NCBI RefSeq assembly: GCF_963678635.1
Contig: NC_087064.1
Span: forward strand, 54,134,338-54,198,337
DNA: 64,000 bases
Source of the DNA: Symsagittifera roscoffensis
Taxonomy: Eukaryota > Xenacoelomorpha > Acoela > Convolutidae
Reading direction: 5' to 3'
Positions 31,493 to 43,372 of the stretch are shown in pieces. A model generated the notes under the pieces. The model did no database searches. It was not told the origin of the DNA and saw only the letters and a list, made by a program, of their open reading frames with translations. Numbering within the stretch: the first letter of the stretch is position 1; every line of letters begins with the position of its first letter. The translations under genes and the position numbers were made by a program.

Positions 31493-31959
31493 ATGTGCGA
31501 GAGTATAAATGCATATAAAAGTAAATACATACAGGGACAGTAGCCAAGCGTATACATGGTGCGTCCCGGCGGGTTCGGCGCCGGTTCGAATCCCGACTAG
31601 GTCATTTCCTTTCTAGAACTCGAATGTGCACCGAACTTGATGGGATGCTCCGTAACCAGGTTCGGTCCCCCCAAAACCCATTTTAACCGTCTTTTCGCTC
31701 TAATTTGGTTCAGCCTTGGTTAAGGCTGACCTTTAAAAAGAGCAATTTGTCTCAAGGACAAATACTGGCCATTTTTGCAGCTTGCTTTGAGTTATGCAGT
31801 TTATTGTGGCCGATGTTACCGATGATAAAGTTTGTTAAAATTATCGTTATATTTTCAAATTTCCGTTATATTTCCGGAGTTATTTTGCCGAGAAAATACT
31901 CATTAATTAAAGTGTTTAAAAACCGTTTTTTTATATAATCTTGGAGATTGACGCGCACA
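31474..31959 (+). repeat. 3' LTR of the BEL/Pao element (486 bp)
   Basis: Identical to the 5' LTR apart from one T. It supplies the last codons and stop of Gag-Pol, and an ATTAAA at 31,906-31,911 as candidate poly(A) signal. Confidence 0.95.
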
Positions 31960-31964
31960 AGAAC
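31960..31964. repeat. Right target-site duplication, AGAAC
   Basis: Partner of 22,908-22,912. Confidence 0.95.
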
Positions 31965-33390
31965 AGTTTGATGATTAAAAAAACTGCGATCCAGAAGCAG
32001 ATTTAAGTCGTTTATAAGTCAAAATATATCCTATTGTTAGCGAGAAAGTCAAAACATAAGTCGAGAAAAGTCAAGAATATACCCAATTTCGGTGCGGGGA
32101 AAGTCAAAACATATTTGCAAAAATTTACATTGTCAATTCCAGTTAAAAATTTGCACGCAGCCGCATGAGGAAATTTTGAACCTATTACGTCTTCATACTT
32201 AATCGTGTTGCAACATTGCTGCATAACACTCGTTGCAACATAAATATGATGCTTATTGCAGAGGAAGGAAGGAAAATAGAAGTCTTCATTGCTCTGAATG
32301 CTTGTATTACTAATGCTTTTAATTCGAGGTATTCATTTCTGAGCGGGCAAGTGATAAATGCGAGAGGATTCTGAATTACACCCATGCATTTGCGTTCAGC
32401 TTGAATAGTTAAGATACAACAGAGCTCATCCATGATTACCCATTTCAAGGTCGTAGCTTTGGACAAAAAAAAAGTAGTTTTTTTTTTCAACATACCCTGT
32501 CCATTTTCTTAGGTTTCTGCAATAGTTTCTGGAAAGTTCTTTATGTCATGATCACCTATACAAATCTAATTTTTTTTTCAATTGGCTTATTACTTCTATG
32601 TTTCTTTCGCTTTTCATTTCTTTCAGATGGTAAGAATTATACTCGAGCCGAATCTTAGTTTGAACTAGTTTTATTTCTTTATGAATTAAATCTTCTTAAA
32701 TCTAGTATCAATTATTAAATCTAGTATCAATTGACGAGTACTCTTGGAATGGAAATAAAAATTGAATGAAGAAGATTCAGTTCTACGAAAAAACAGCACT
32801 CAGTAAAACGATCCGTTTTTTCAATATTTAAGCAAATGAGCTATGCAAATAAAAGTAGAAAAAAAATAAAACGTCAAAAACAGCGAACATTTTTTTTCTG
32901 CTAATGAAAAAACATTGAAGAAAATAAGAAAAAATCAAAAAATGATTAACCTTAATAGGATTTTTTTTCTCATTTTAATAACCGACCCATGGAGTTTTTA
33001 ATGTAAAAACCTACCCCTTTAAGATTCATAGTATTTACAAACATTTCCAAACTTTCCATAAAAATACCAGGTCCGTTTTCAACTAACTATTCATTGTGCT
33101 TCTGGTACTGAAATCAGTTATAATGAGACTTAAAGAAAACGTATCTACAAACTTATTCGTTGAAGATACCATATCCGCCGTCAGAAAAGCATCGAATAAA
33201 AAGCCTCATTTTCCAACAGCATCTAGAATTTTTCCCCTTTTTAGCAATAAATTAGCAAATATCTTACTTTCTACTCCCAATTGGGTATCCAAAACGGGAG
33301 TGTTTAAAAAGAAAAAAGTCCTAGGAGTTTACACTAAGTATGTAGTGATCAGCCAATCCGTGACCTTCAATTTCTTGGACCAAAAACTGA
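31965..33390. other. Intergenic, no gene recognised
   Basis: Open stretches exist on the - strand (32,493-32,185) and the + strand (about 33,119-33,401), but I recognise no domain in either. The rest is AT-rich with poly-A and poly-T runs. Confidence 0.35.
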
Positions 33391-33475
33391 CTGTCGCATA
33401 GGTTTTTTGAGTCATGTTTTTTCGTTTTATCAATAAAACAGCTTATAGCACCTAAATGTTTACCTCTAACTCAAT
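33391..33475. repeat. Short interspersed repeat
   Basis: Matches 17,367-17,452 closely, including TCGTTTTATCAATAAA and CAGCTTATAGCACCTAA. Confidence 0.7.
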
Positions 33476-34968
33476 TTTTGACAAAATCTGATCAATACGT
33501 GTATTACTCGTAATTGTAACATGAAAAATTGCAATCTTAGTGCGAGCATTTCAAAACTTCCAAGTTGATTTACATTTCAAAAAAACTCTGCAAAAATGTG
33601 GTTTGAACATATCAAGATTCAAATCATCGCAGGATGAGCGTTCGCCTCTAAATTTTTCAAATCAATGAAAGAACAATTTTCTCTGAGCATTGAAATCTTG
33701 AGTTGAGCTCCATACACCAAAATGGCTTATCTTACAATTCTATACATCAAATGTAGTGAAAAATGATAATCATACAATTTTCATACAATTTCATAAAATC
33801 ATTGAAAAAAGATTCGGAATAGTTTCTGCAGCTATTTGACCCAAATAAAAGTCTGGTGATGAAAAAAATGGTTTTCAAACAATTTACATATATTTGCATT
33901 GAAACTGAAATTGCCCCAAAATTTTTTTTGTTTTTGTTTTCAACCGCAAATCGAATTTTGAACTCAAACAAACATTTTCACAACGTAGTCCTGGATACAC
34001 AGAAATTGGATTTTTTTTCTGTTTCTCTGGATAACTTTTTTCAAACAGGCTAAAAACTCCTCTATTTTTTTTGTATGGCATGTTTATATATGCCTTGATC
34101 AATGTCTGATAATTTGGAAATTCTAATTTTAAAAATAATCATCTTTGAAACTTTTTGTCAAAATTTAAAAATTTGATGCTTTCAGTATATGATTTGTGAA
34201 AAAAATCTTACACAATTCAGGTCATTTCCAATGCACTGTAATTGTCAGAAACCTTGGGTTAAGTCAGTTGTGTTCGGTCACAAATACATCCCTAAAAATT
34301 GAGAAATAAAAATTTCAAAAAAAAAATTTTTGTTTTATGAAAAAATGATTGTCCTACATTTTACATATATAAAAAAATGCTTATTTTAAAGTTTTCTTAA
34401 CCTTTTCTCTATCTATGGAATTGTAGGAAACTGTATGACAAGCATTTTTTCATTTACGAACGTTTTAGGACAAGCATTTTTGGTCAAACCGGTAAAGTAT
34501 TCTCTGTTTATACGGCTGACTGATCAAAGAACCTCAACTCGGCTAAAAGTTTATTGGAAAGTTTAAACAAATCAACTTTAGCAACTTATCAAATGATTTT
34601 TTAAAACTATTTTTGGTCCCATTGGATTCAGCTCTGACTACTTAAATCTGGCAAGCAAGATTTCTGAAATTCTGAACCTGAATAACGTGTTTCAGATTTG
34701 AATCTTCCGAAAAAGCTGTCTGATAAATTTTCTGAATTTTTTTTAAAAACTGTTACTTTTTTCCATGAGTGTTGAATAATTGCAAATTTGGCATGGCTAA
34801 CGCTCGATGTGTTGTAGAAGTTACGCGTAAACAGCTATTTAATCCTGCTCAAGAAAGCCTTTCAAATAAAAATGAGACCTTTTTGGCGTTATTAAAACGT
34901 TGCAAGACAATATATACATCAATACGCTACTATAATATAAATACATCACCTTGTACATAACCTACTTA
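33476..34968. other. Intergenic with a shared repeat at 33,975-34,192
   Basis: The part 33,975-34,192 aligns with 39,108-39,325: GTAGTCCTGGATACACA, TATGGCATGTTTATATATGC against a near copy, and TTTGATGCTTTCAGTATAT against a near copy. No gene recognised. Confidence 0.5.
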
Positions 34969-35474
34969 AACAAGACTGCTCGTATCAGGGCGAAGCCCTG
35001 AATGTGCCGACTGCTTTTTAAGGTTTATGGAGCAGTAATAACATAAAATTCATTACCATTTTAAATGTAATAAAAGAAAAAATAATTTTTTTTCTATAAA
35101 TATTAGCCCATTTAAAGTACAAAAGTATAAAGTACACGCCATATGAAAAACAAAAGAATAGATTTCGCCCGTTTTTACAAATCAATTGTGGCAAATAGCC
35201 TGTTTCAACCTTTTTGGAACGATTTTGAAGACGGATTAACTCTCAGCTTACAGGTTAACAGCGCGAAATATATCGCGCGTTAATTGTCCCGAATTGGCCA
35301 AAATTCCAATCTTTAAACCCCCCCATAAGTTAACAAAAACAACCCCAGGTGAACTTTTTTCAAATTTAAGCTCAGGTGCACAATAGCTTTCGAATGATAA
35401 TAACACTTCCGTCAAAAATGGCTAGTTAAAAAGTCGAACTTTGTCTGAAGAAAAAAATCCACCCGAGCTCAAAT
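34969..35474 (-). mobile_element. Helentron-like element, right end lost
   Basis: Starts AACAAGACTGCTCGTATCA with hairpin CAGGGCGAAGCCCTG. It runs through the palindromic GCGAAATATATCGCGCG to CACCCGAGCTCAAATG, where the terminal GTCGGAACA part is missing. Confidence 0.8.
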
Positions 35475-35899
35475 GTTTGATTTGGAAATTGCGTCACGTA
35501 AATTAATTTTTCATGAAATATTTTTTATCAAAAAAAAAGTTAAAAGCATAAAAGCAGCTAAAATCCAGAGATAATTTTTTCTTCAGCTCCCGACTCATTT
35601 AAGCTAAATTTCCAATGCATAATTTAATTATATTATTTAATTAAATTATATCATTTAATTATATCATTTAGTTAAATCATTTAATTCTTGTTATATCAAG
35701 AAAACTATAAAGACTACTAATGAAAAAAATAGTAATCATAAATCCATCCAAGTAATTCATGAAAAAAAAGTTTGGAAAAACACTGAACGGTGGCATATTT
35801 ATTTTGTTACTTTGGCATAAGTATTTGTGTAATCTCAAAACGACCGTTTTTTACCTAGCTGTTTTTAGCAAAAAGTTGTTTGACCTGCGTTTATTTTTT
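35475..35899. other. AT-rich spacer with an ATTTAATTATATC-type simple repeat
   Basis: Positions about 35,625-35,690 consist of imperfect repeats of ATTTAATTATATC. Nothing else recognised. Confidence 0.5.
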
Positions 35900-36210
35900 A
35901 AATGTTATGAAGGCTCAGGTCTTGCAAATTTGGCCAATTCGGCATATTTAATGCGCATTATAATTCGAGCTAATAACGTGTAAGCGGAGATTTAATCCAT
36001 CGTAGAAACCGTTCGAAATTGAATTGAGGCATGCTAGTTCATCTTTTTAAAGCTTTGCTATAGGCGAAATATATCATTTCTGGCCTTATATAGCGTGTGG
36101 GGGGATGATCTTCATAAAAACTACTATTATTGTTAAAAAACCCTACTCCATAATTCTTTAAATACAGTCAGAACATTCAGGGCTTCGCCTTGCTACGAGC
36201 AGTTTTGTTA
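35900..36210 (+). mobile_element. Diverged Helentron-like element, 3' part
   Basis: TGTTATGAAGGCTCAGG, AACGTGTAAGCGGAGATTTA, GTGTGGGGGGATGATCTTCA, CAGTCAGAACATTCAGGGC and CTACGAGCAGTTTTGTT follow family order. The middle resembles the copy at 46,508-46,865 more than the main group, pointing to a subfamily. Confidence 0.7.
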
Positions 36211-37246
36211 TTTTTGAACATATTTTTTGCAGATTTTACACGGAAAAAATAGCGATCGTGAGCAGAACACATGCAGTTGATCTTGACTATTAACTAATTT
36301 GAGTGAAATGAAAAACAAAACATAATGCTTTCGTTTCACCTGACTTGCCGAGTGCATGTTTAGTTTGCAAAAAATTATGATGTATGCAAATTATTTGCAG
36401 CAAAAATTAATTGTTTGATATTGAGTTTCAAAATTCGCTATGAAAATGATTTGCAACTGCTTTTAAAGAAACTTCGCTGGCTTATAAAATATTGAAAAAT
36501 CCATACAAATCGAGATACATCAAACTTTTCGGCATCAAGATCAATTTCAAGAGAGTAAAAAAACGTTGAAACCCATTGTTTATCGATATACCGTTAGCAA
36601 ATGGGCTTTACACAATGATTTTTTTGTTGCAATTAGTCTTCATACAATCGATTTGATTTATCATTATCTTGGTTTTGTCAGTGTGGTGAGTTTTTATTTT
36701 TTTAAAGCGGATATATATATCCTTTGAATGTCGTTTTTCTATGATCGTTGCCATGACGCATTTCAGTTCAATACCTTTCTAGTGCAAAACTGTTCGCTTG
36801 TCTTCCAGTTTTGACATGTCTGATTATGTAAATCTGAAAACGGATATTGGTAATTGATATTAAATCAGATATACAAATCTGAGTGACCAAGTCCTAGAAA
36901 TAATTATCTAAGTGGAGTAGATATTAACAAATCGGAAAGTTTTTTCTGTTTGGCACTCTTCTATACTTATGTCAAACTAAAATTAGCATTACTTTAGTTG
37001 CCACCAGCAGATTCAAAAAATCGCTGACTTCAATGTGAATACATTAAATAGCAGAAAAACGTTATATAACTAGTTATTTTGTCTAGGAAAAACTTCCCGT
37101 GATCATGTGGTATATTTCAGTAAAATAATGATATCCAGATATGTGGTCGCGAACATATGCATGATAGTTAGAAACTTTTTAATGAATTTGGCAGTATTAT
37201 GGGCTCTATAAAAATTCTCGACGTTAAGTTTTAATCAAAGAGCTAA
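36211..37246. other. Intergenic, no gene recognised
   Basis: AT-rich, with no coding content or repeat that I could match within the window. Confidence 0.35.
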
Positions 37247-37426
37247 CACGCAGAAGGCGCAGAAAAGTGCAAAAAGGATGCCACCATAGCTGCTGATGAG
37301 GATTTGAAGGGAAGATGCTTGCTTTCCAAAAACTCAAAAGCGGCCAACCAGTGGCTTTATGGTATTTTTGAAGATCTGGAAAAATTAGATTCTTGGCTTA
37401 GAAATAAAGTTCGACAAAAATTTTGA
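37247..37426 (+). CDS. Candidate coding exon, unknown function
   Basis: Open for 59 codons with no ATG, beginning just after a possible splice acceptor (CTAACACGCAG) and ending in TGA at 37,424. It encodes a mixed, charged peptide including AADEDLKGRCLLSKNSK and WLYGIFEDLEKLDSWL. Its base composition is clearly less AT-rich than the flanks, which is the main reason to suspect coding. I recognise no family. It could be a last exon, a captured fragment or chance. Confidence 0.25.
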   Translation, partial: HAEGAEKCKKDATIAADEDLKGRCLLSKNSKAANQWLYGIFEDLEKLDSWLRNKVRQKF

Positions 37427-37965
37427 AAAACCCCGCACCTTCAAGAAAAACCTAGTTCCGCCTCCAAATTTAATTAGAATTTTTTTGTTTATGTTTTAAA
37501 AATACAGGATTACCCGAATGAAAGTATCAATTACAAAGAAGAGAGCATTGATACTAATATTCGAATATTATATATCTGACAGAATGAAAAAAAACCTGAC
37601 AGAATGTAAAATGACGTGCCCGTGAGAATAACGAAGGGTGTCTTGTCCTCTGATCCGCTTTTTGTAGCGCGTTCTTTCTAGCTTTAAGACCAGACTGTTT
37701 GTTTCGGCTTCCTAAAAAAAGGAAGCTTAATCGCAAAAAGCTCTGCTAAGCAATTTGACTCTGTGAAAACAATGGGGAAATACATAAATATTACAGAAAT
37801 GGACAACCTTCACTCAGCGCGGGTAGACTTCCATAGGCCTCAAATTCTTATAATACAATTCCATAAACTAAGTCTATGAAAAAATAATAGTCATACAAGT
37901 TTCAAAGATTTTGCTAAAATGGAGTTATAGAATTTTCGAATTTTTTTTTCTTGTTTTGGCATATA
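37427..37965. other. Intergenic
   Basis: Nothing recognised. Confidence 0.35.
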
Positions 37966-37973
37966 AGTCAGTG

Positions 37974-38322
37974 CAGGGGCGGAGCTGGGGGGGGGGGGGG
38001 GGGGGGGCGCTTACTTCCTAATGAATTCGACCCCCTGCCGACCGAAAGCGTCCCCCTTTGAACTAGTTTCAGATATCAACGTTTGGCGCCAATACATACT
38101 AGTTTTAAGGGGGAGCGATAACCAAAAAAAAACGATTTTTTGGTCAAAATTTTCCAAAAAAGCCTAAAAGGCTTCTTGGCCTGTTTTTTCAAAAATTTGC
38201 ACTACTTTGGGAGAGCTGGGAAAATCAATTTGGTCGACCTAAAAAAAGGTCGAGAAAATTTCGAACAATTTCTTTAAAACCTCTGAACATTCCCCCTGGA
38301 GAAAATCCTAGATCCGCCCCTG
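37974..38322. mobile_element. hAT-like miniature element with perfect 8-bp duplication
   Basis: 349 bp. Left end CAGGGGCGGA, right end GATCCGCCCCTG, giving inverted ends CAGGGGCGGA(T/G)C. AGTCAGTG flanks it on both sides (37,966-37,973 and 38,323-38,330). An 8-bp duplication and CAGGGGCGGATC-type ends are typical of hAT miniature elements. A run of 22 G at 37,987-38,008 lies inside. No transposase. Confidence 0.88.
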
Positions 38323-38489
38323 AGTCAGTGTATCGTCATAAATAAAAAAAATTGTCAAAAAATTGCTAAACATACAATCTCCAAATATGGAAATTCTCTG
38401 ACTAACATTTTTTGATGGCGACTGCAAAAACTTTTTCGAAATGGCAAAAGTAATTTCGAAATAGCCCTAAAGGTTTTTTTTGTTTTTTG

Positions 38490-39095
38490 TTGCTAAATGA
38501 AGGGAACAAAAGTTGCTTAGAATTTCACCAGAACTAATCTGGTGCATTTTTTTCCCGAAGTTCTCAACAAAACTTTACCCCTAAAATGGGTCATATTGGC
38601 TTTTTTAAATTAATCCAAGAGTTACGGTGAAACTACTTTTTTGATAGATGAGAAAAATATATGACAGCAAAACGCCTATTTATCCCAACAAAGTTCAAGA
38701 CGGGTTGAATCTCCAAAAATTTGCGTAAAATTTTAAGCAAAGATTTTGGGTTTCTGGTGTAGTAAAAACCACATTTCTTGACTATCATGCCAAAAAATAT
38801 TTTTTTTTGTTTCAAGTTTTTGGAGATATAATTTTTCTAGAACTTTGTTGAGATGTTTAAAATGCTTCTTCTGATATAGTTTTTTATCTATTATTAGAAA
38901 AGTTTTACCGTAATTTTTGATAAATTAAAAAAACCGAAGGACCAAATTTTGGGGTAAAATTTTGATTGAGAATTTCGGAGAAAAGTTTGCACGAGATCAA
39001 AACAATTTTTGTTCTCCTCGATTTTGTCTAGTTTTAACCCAATTTGAGAAAATCACGCTGGAAATTTCAAAATTTGCTCGTTTTTTCCGGATAAT
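38490..39095. mobile_element. Second foldback element, diverged
   Basis: The left arm (about 38,490-38,670) and right arm (about 38,875-39,095) are inverted relatives and match the arms of 10,798-11,328: TTGCTTAGAATTTCACCAGA on the left, CCCAATTTGAGAAAATCACG on the right. The outermost left end is missing. Confidence 0.65.
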
Positions 39096-39103
39096 TTAAA
39101 TCA

Positions 39104-39325
39104 GCAATGTAGTCCTGGATACACAAAAGTTGAGTTTTTTTCCATTTCTCCAGATAACTTTTTCAAAAACGTTTAAAACGCCTATTTATTTTGCATGGCA
39201 TGTTTTTGTATGCCTTGATCGATTAATAGGATTATTTAAAAACTCAATTGAAAAAATCATCTCTGAAAATGTTTGCCATAAAATAAAATTTGATACTTTC
39301 ATTATATCCTTCGTGTAAGACAAAT
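39104..39325. repeat. Interspersed repeat shared with 33,975-34,192
   Basis: AATGTAGTCCTGGATACACA through TTTGATACTTTCATTATAT. Same orientation as the other copy. Class unknown. Confidence 0.65.
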
Positions 39326-40387
39326 CTAGCAATAAGTAAGACTAGCAATAACACTGCAAGACGGTCAAACCTGATTCGGTTACGATTGCCACCCAAAACT
39401 GTGACGATTGTCAAACTGTGTTTGGTTACGATTGCCACCCAAAAATGTTGAGATTAAATTTGAAAAAAAATTCAAATTTTTGGTTTTTGGGAAAATGCTA
39501 GTCATACAATTTCCATATCTGAAAAATCATAATCTTAGACGTTTCATGCAATTTTCTGTTTTTATGGAATTGCATGAAGAGTGTTTGATTAGCATTCTTA
39601 CATACATGAGAATTGTATGAATAGCTTTTTTGGTCAACCCTGGAGGCTTATCATAAATCATGGGCACTCAGCAGGTTGATAAGCTAAGAAGACTGCTCCT
39701 ATCTGAGCGAATCTTTGAATAATTTCATCGTCTTTTAAACTCCTGGATTGACTGCCATACAAACAAAACTGCTTGCCATCATTTTTTTAATCATGAGCAA
39801 ATAATAAATTCTACGAGATTCAAAGAGTTCTTGTAGAAGATACTTTTTATGTTTATTAAACTTGAATATCAAAAACAGACCAAAGAATTAACAGTCAAAA
39901 TTGGGATAGATAACTTAATGAAAAATGCTGCAGCATAGGAAAATCGTTTGAAGCCATTATATAATCGTAGTGGCAATTCTCAAGACAGACAAACATTATG
40001 AACCACACGGTAGTTTGTAAAAACAAATTATTTAAAGGCATCATAGTAAAAGAAAATTTACAAAAAATTAAAAATCACCTCAAGCAGATAAAAAACAGCT
40101 TTTCAATTTATTAAACTGAAATGCAAAGGGAAAAGACCAAAAGCTCGGGTGAGAATTGCAAATTTTATTTGAAGCGTTTTGAATGTTTTTTAAGTATTTG
40201 GCAAAAAAAAACTGGCCAGCAAGTTTAACGATATGTTGCTGTCTTTAGGTTAAAATATAGATTCCATAATTTTGGTACCTATTATTCGAAAGTGAGTGAA
40301 GTTCTTAAACTAATAGGATCTATTGTAGGAAAATTTAGCACAAACTCTTATAGTTTGAATGAAAAGTTTTTTCTATTAATATGAGAT
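39326..40387. other. Intergenic
   Basis: A 20-bp word, GGTTACGATTGCCACCCAAA, occurs twice (about 39,378 and 39,423). No gene recognised. Confidence 0.4.
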
Positions 40388-41330
40388 GAATTATTGCACC
40401 ACTAGTTAAAAAAATATTCCAAAAAATTTTCAATAACATCACTTTTTCAAATACCTTTAATTGACAAAACTGATTCCAGTCTATTGGGAAGGTGATCAAT
40501 CAGACCTCTCAAGTTATCGAGCAACTGCCTCACTGCCAGTGATAGGATATCTGCTTATATAGAACCACAAAGATTTCAAAAAATTTGGCTTACTCAACAT
40601 AAATCACTTTGATTTTCGGTTATGTCAAGGAAGGAACAACCGACTCAATTGTTTCGAATATATAACACTCAGTTCTTACAATCTACCAAAACTGACACAA
40701 ATGCATCTTTGTAGATCACTTGCTCATTCCTGCTTAAAAATGCAATTTCGTGATGTGAGGGTCCAATTGATTTGTTATTAAGGTTTTGTTTGAGTCATGA
40801 GAAAGATTTTGTAGACACTAAACTTGCAAACTAAAGACACAGAGAGATTCGCTTCACTGTTCTTCAATAATTTTGGTTCAAAATTCTTGGTCCATTGCTT
40901 TTCATAATTATTATTGACTATGACTCAAATCAAGAAAACCCAAATTCCATAAAATACGCAGACCACACTTTAACTAGGACAAGTTCACAAATACAAATCG
41001 TTCACGCTGGCCCCAAGCTATGTTGAAAAAGAACAGCAGAATGGTTAAAACAATGCAAGTATACATTTAAATCAAATAAAAACAAAGTATAACTTTGAAC
41101 ACCTTGAATTTTTAATTATTAAAGCTACTTGCTATATTCACAAAATTAACCAATGGGCGAAAGAAATTCTTCGATAAGCACGTTAATATTCGTTCTGAAA
41201 AAATTACGGATTTTTGCCGACTTTTTTATACATCACAAAATTTCTCTCGAACAATCAAGCACCTCATAACAGCTTAAAAAACACTTGTCTAACTTTTTTT
41301 TACCGCATGGCGTTTCGACTAAAGATTCCA
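40388..41330 (+). pseudogene. Dead non-LTR retrotransposon reverse transcriptase
   Basis: Translation over shifting frames gives the ordered blocks of a LINE reverse transcriptase: IAPLVKKIF near 40,395; GDQSDLSSYRATASLPVIG from about 40,490; LNINHFDFRLCQGR near 40,600; ILGPLLFIIIIDYDSN near 40,885; and KYADHTLT at about 40,952-40,975, where the YADD catalytic box has His in place of the second Asp. Stops and frameshifts throughout. Upstream endonuclease and 3' tail were not found. The clade is probably CR1/Jockey-like, but that is a guess. Confidence 0.8.
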
Positions 41331-42419
41331 CAAAAACACTGAAATAGCTTTTTTTATCAAAAAACGAAACGCTTATTCAAAATTATCTTCTGAGAGAACA
41401 TAAGTTTCGTTCATTTCTAAATCAAAAGTTTAAAAACAGTTTCATTTGTATGAACTAACGAAAACATTTTCCAACGTTCTTTTCTCGATTTCAGTCAAAA
41501 TTCAGTAAGAAGTAACATCTAAGATCGAAGCAGCCAAATAATTAGACTAGGCTTGAATTTTGATAAATTACTTATTACACAGTATCAACATTATCCCGAA
41601 TGAATTTCTGCTCTGCTCGAAAAAAAAAATCATAATGATTATATCTATGTTTGAAAATTGTGTGACAAGTCTTTTTTCTATAAGCACAATTATTACAAAA
41701 TCTTTCAAAAATGTTTCAAAATAATTCTGAACAAATAAATTGGCTCTTCTCTAGAACAAAGACCTTTCGTTTGTCAAAAACATGTTTTCTTATTCGATGA
41801 AAGCGAAAAAAAATGTGTCATATTATTTCAACATTTTTTCTACATGCTAGGGTGTTCTTATAAAATACTAATTTTTACATCATTTTTGTGCCGCTTAGAC
41901 CAAATAGTTAGCTTCAAGTCAGTTAGAGCAAGTATTTAGCCTCAAATATTCAAGCCGGATCATTCGCCGTTTTTAAAAACTATCCACAATGCACGTTAAA
42001 TCAACTTTTAGTTTTCCGCTCAGGTCAGCAGTACCTCGATGGAGCAGGTTCTGTAAAAACCTCGAAGTAAAAACGAACGAATTTTTGGTCCGAACAAAAA
42101 AAAGTCGAAGCAGAAATATTTCGTCGTCAACTTATTGTCAGCTTCTACCCACACAAAAAAAATAGCTTATTTTTTCTCGCTTCAGACGTTTTTTTTTCGG
42201 TCATGAATAACTGTTTATTTAAAGCATGAATAATACTTTGAAAATTGAGATACAATAGCCTTTTAGAAAAAAGAAATATGAGAACTACTTTCAAAATCGA
42301 AACAGTAGCTTTCTTTATGTGATGTCCTTAACCAAATTTGTTCTTTTATTCTTCATTTATTCTTGTATTCTTTTTGATTGTTCCGTTAAAATTTTAATAT
42401 GTTTAGATTTTTCTCTGCA
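41331..42419. other. Intergenic, possibly LINE tail
   Basis: No frame or motif recognised; it may include the decayed 3' part of the LINE. Confidence 0.3.
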
Positions 42420-42482
42420 ATCCAGAAAAATACAGACACAGAATTGGGCGCCTATCGATTGCACAGTTTGACCTCGTAAAGA
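42420..42482 (-). repeat. Inverted copy of the 43.4-kb element end
   Basis: The reverse complement reads TTTACGAGGTCAAACTGTGCA, then GATAGGCGCCCAATTCTGTG, aligning along about 64 bp with the left end of the element at 43,376-43,443. Confidence 0.7.
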
Positions 42483-43372
42483 TAGAGATTTTTATTACAT
42501 ATTTTTTTGCATAATCTGAATAAATCATTTCAATTTGTCACAATATGTCAGTGTATATTCAATGCAACTCTAGCGCGATTCGTGCAAAAGAATTCAGATC
42601 CTGTGAGAGTTTTGCATCAATCTGGCAAGATTTGCATTTCGCCAATTACCAAGAAATTTCAATGATGATTAAGTTTTTTGTTTTGAAAACATAGGAAAAA
42701 AAGCAAAAAAAAATTGTTTTCCCTGAGTGTAGCAAAACATTTTTAAAAGTTTTTCATCAATTTTTAAAACGTTATAAGCAAGAAAATTTCACTTACTGAA
42801 TTATTTTTTTTCAATTTTTGCTGATACTGCTTTTAGAGCGCTGAGAACTCAAATTGTTCCTGCTTTTTAATTGAATCAAAAAATAAAATTACAAAATTTT
42901 TGAAAAGAAAAACATTTCGTTCGGTATCTAAAAAATTGTATTACTTAATTTTTTTTCTTAAGGATCCTAACGCGATATCAGAAATGGTTCATTTGGCTGT
43001 TACAACAAAAACTAAAACTGTTGAAACATTGATCCAGGATCCATCTGATCGAAAACCAAATTTTGGATTCTAACTTTCTTATTGTTTTTTGTTGCTGAAC
43101 CAAAATGTGAATGGATCTTGTTATAAGTTCCTAACGCGTCTCTTTTTAAATTTCCCAAAATTTGGTCGTAAAAATAATTCTTCAATATCTTTTCAAGCTT
43201 AATGAAGTTCTGCAAGGAGCTAAGAAATACGATCAGATGATTCATCATATTACTAAGCAAAGGCCAATGCTACCCATTTGGTACTTTTTTGTGAGTTCTT
43301 TTTTCGGCAAACAGACCCTGAGTTTTTTCTGAGGAGCCCAAAATTGCAGCTAAAGATGATTTGTATATTTTG
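42483..43372. other. Intergenic between inverted element ends
   Basis: An open - strand stretch at 43,260-43,012 contains LGNLKRDALGTYNKIHSHFG, which looks somewhat protein-like but is unrecognised. The whole stretch could belong to the element bounded by the ends at 42,420 and 43,443. Confidence 0.3.

Larger units (their letters stand above)
22913..31959 (+). mobile_element. Intact BEL/Pao LTR retrotransposon
   Basis: A 9,047-bp element with LTRs at 22,913-23,399 and 31,474-31,959, primer-binding site, a 1.4-kb leader, a single Gag-Pol frame and a polypurine tract next to the 3' LTR, bounded by AGAAC duplications. Pol order is protease, reverse transcriptase, RNase H, integrase, as in BEL/Pao and Ty3, and the DUF1759, DUF1758 and Pao-type motifs place it in BEL/Pao. 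LTRs differ by one base in a T-run, so integration is very recent on an evolutionary scale. Its GC content is visibly higher than its surroundings. No envelope gene is present. All catalytic motifs are intact, so it may still be mobile. Confidence 0.97.

Noticed and set aside
25236-31557. Many open stretches antisense to or out of frame with Gag-Pol
   Set aside because: They are shadows of the long coding frame; none shows its own domain.
32185-32493. 102-codon open stretch on the - strand
   Set aside because: Some amino-acid complexity, but no start context, domain or splice evidence that I could identify.
33119-33401. Open + strand stretch of about 93 codons beginning at an ATG
   Set aside because: Plausible peptide but no family, and its end runs into a known interspersed repeat at 33,391.
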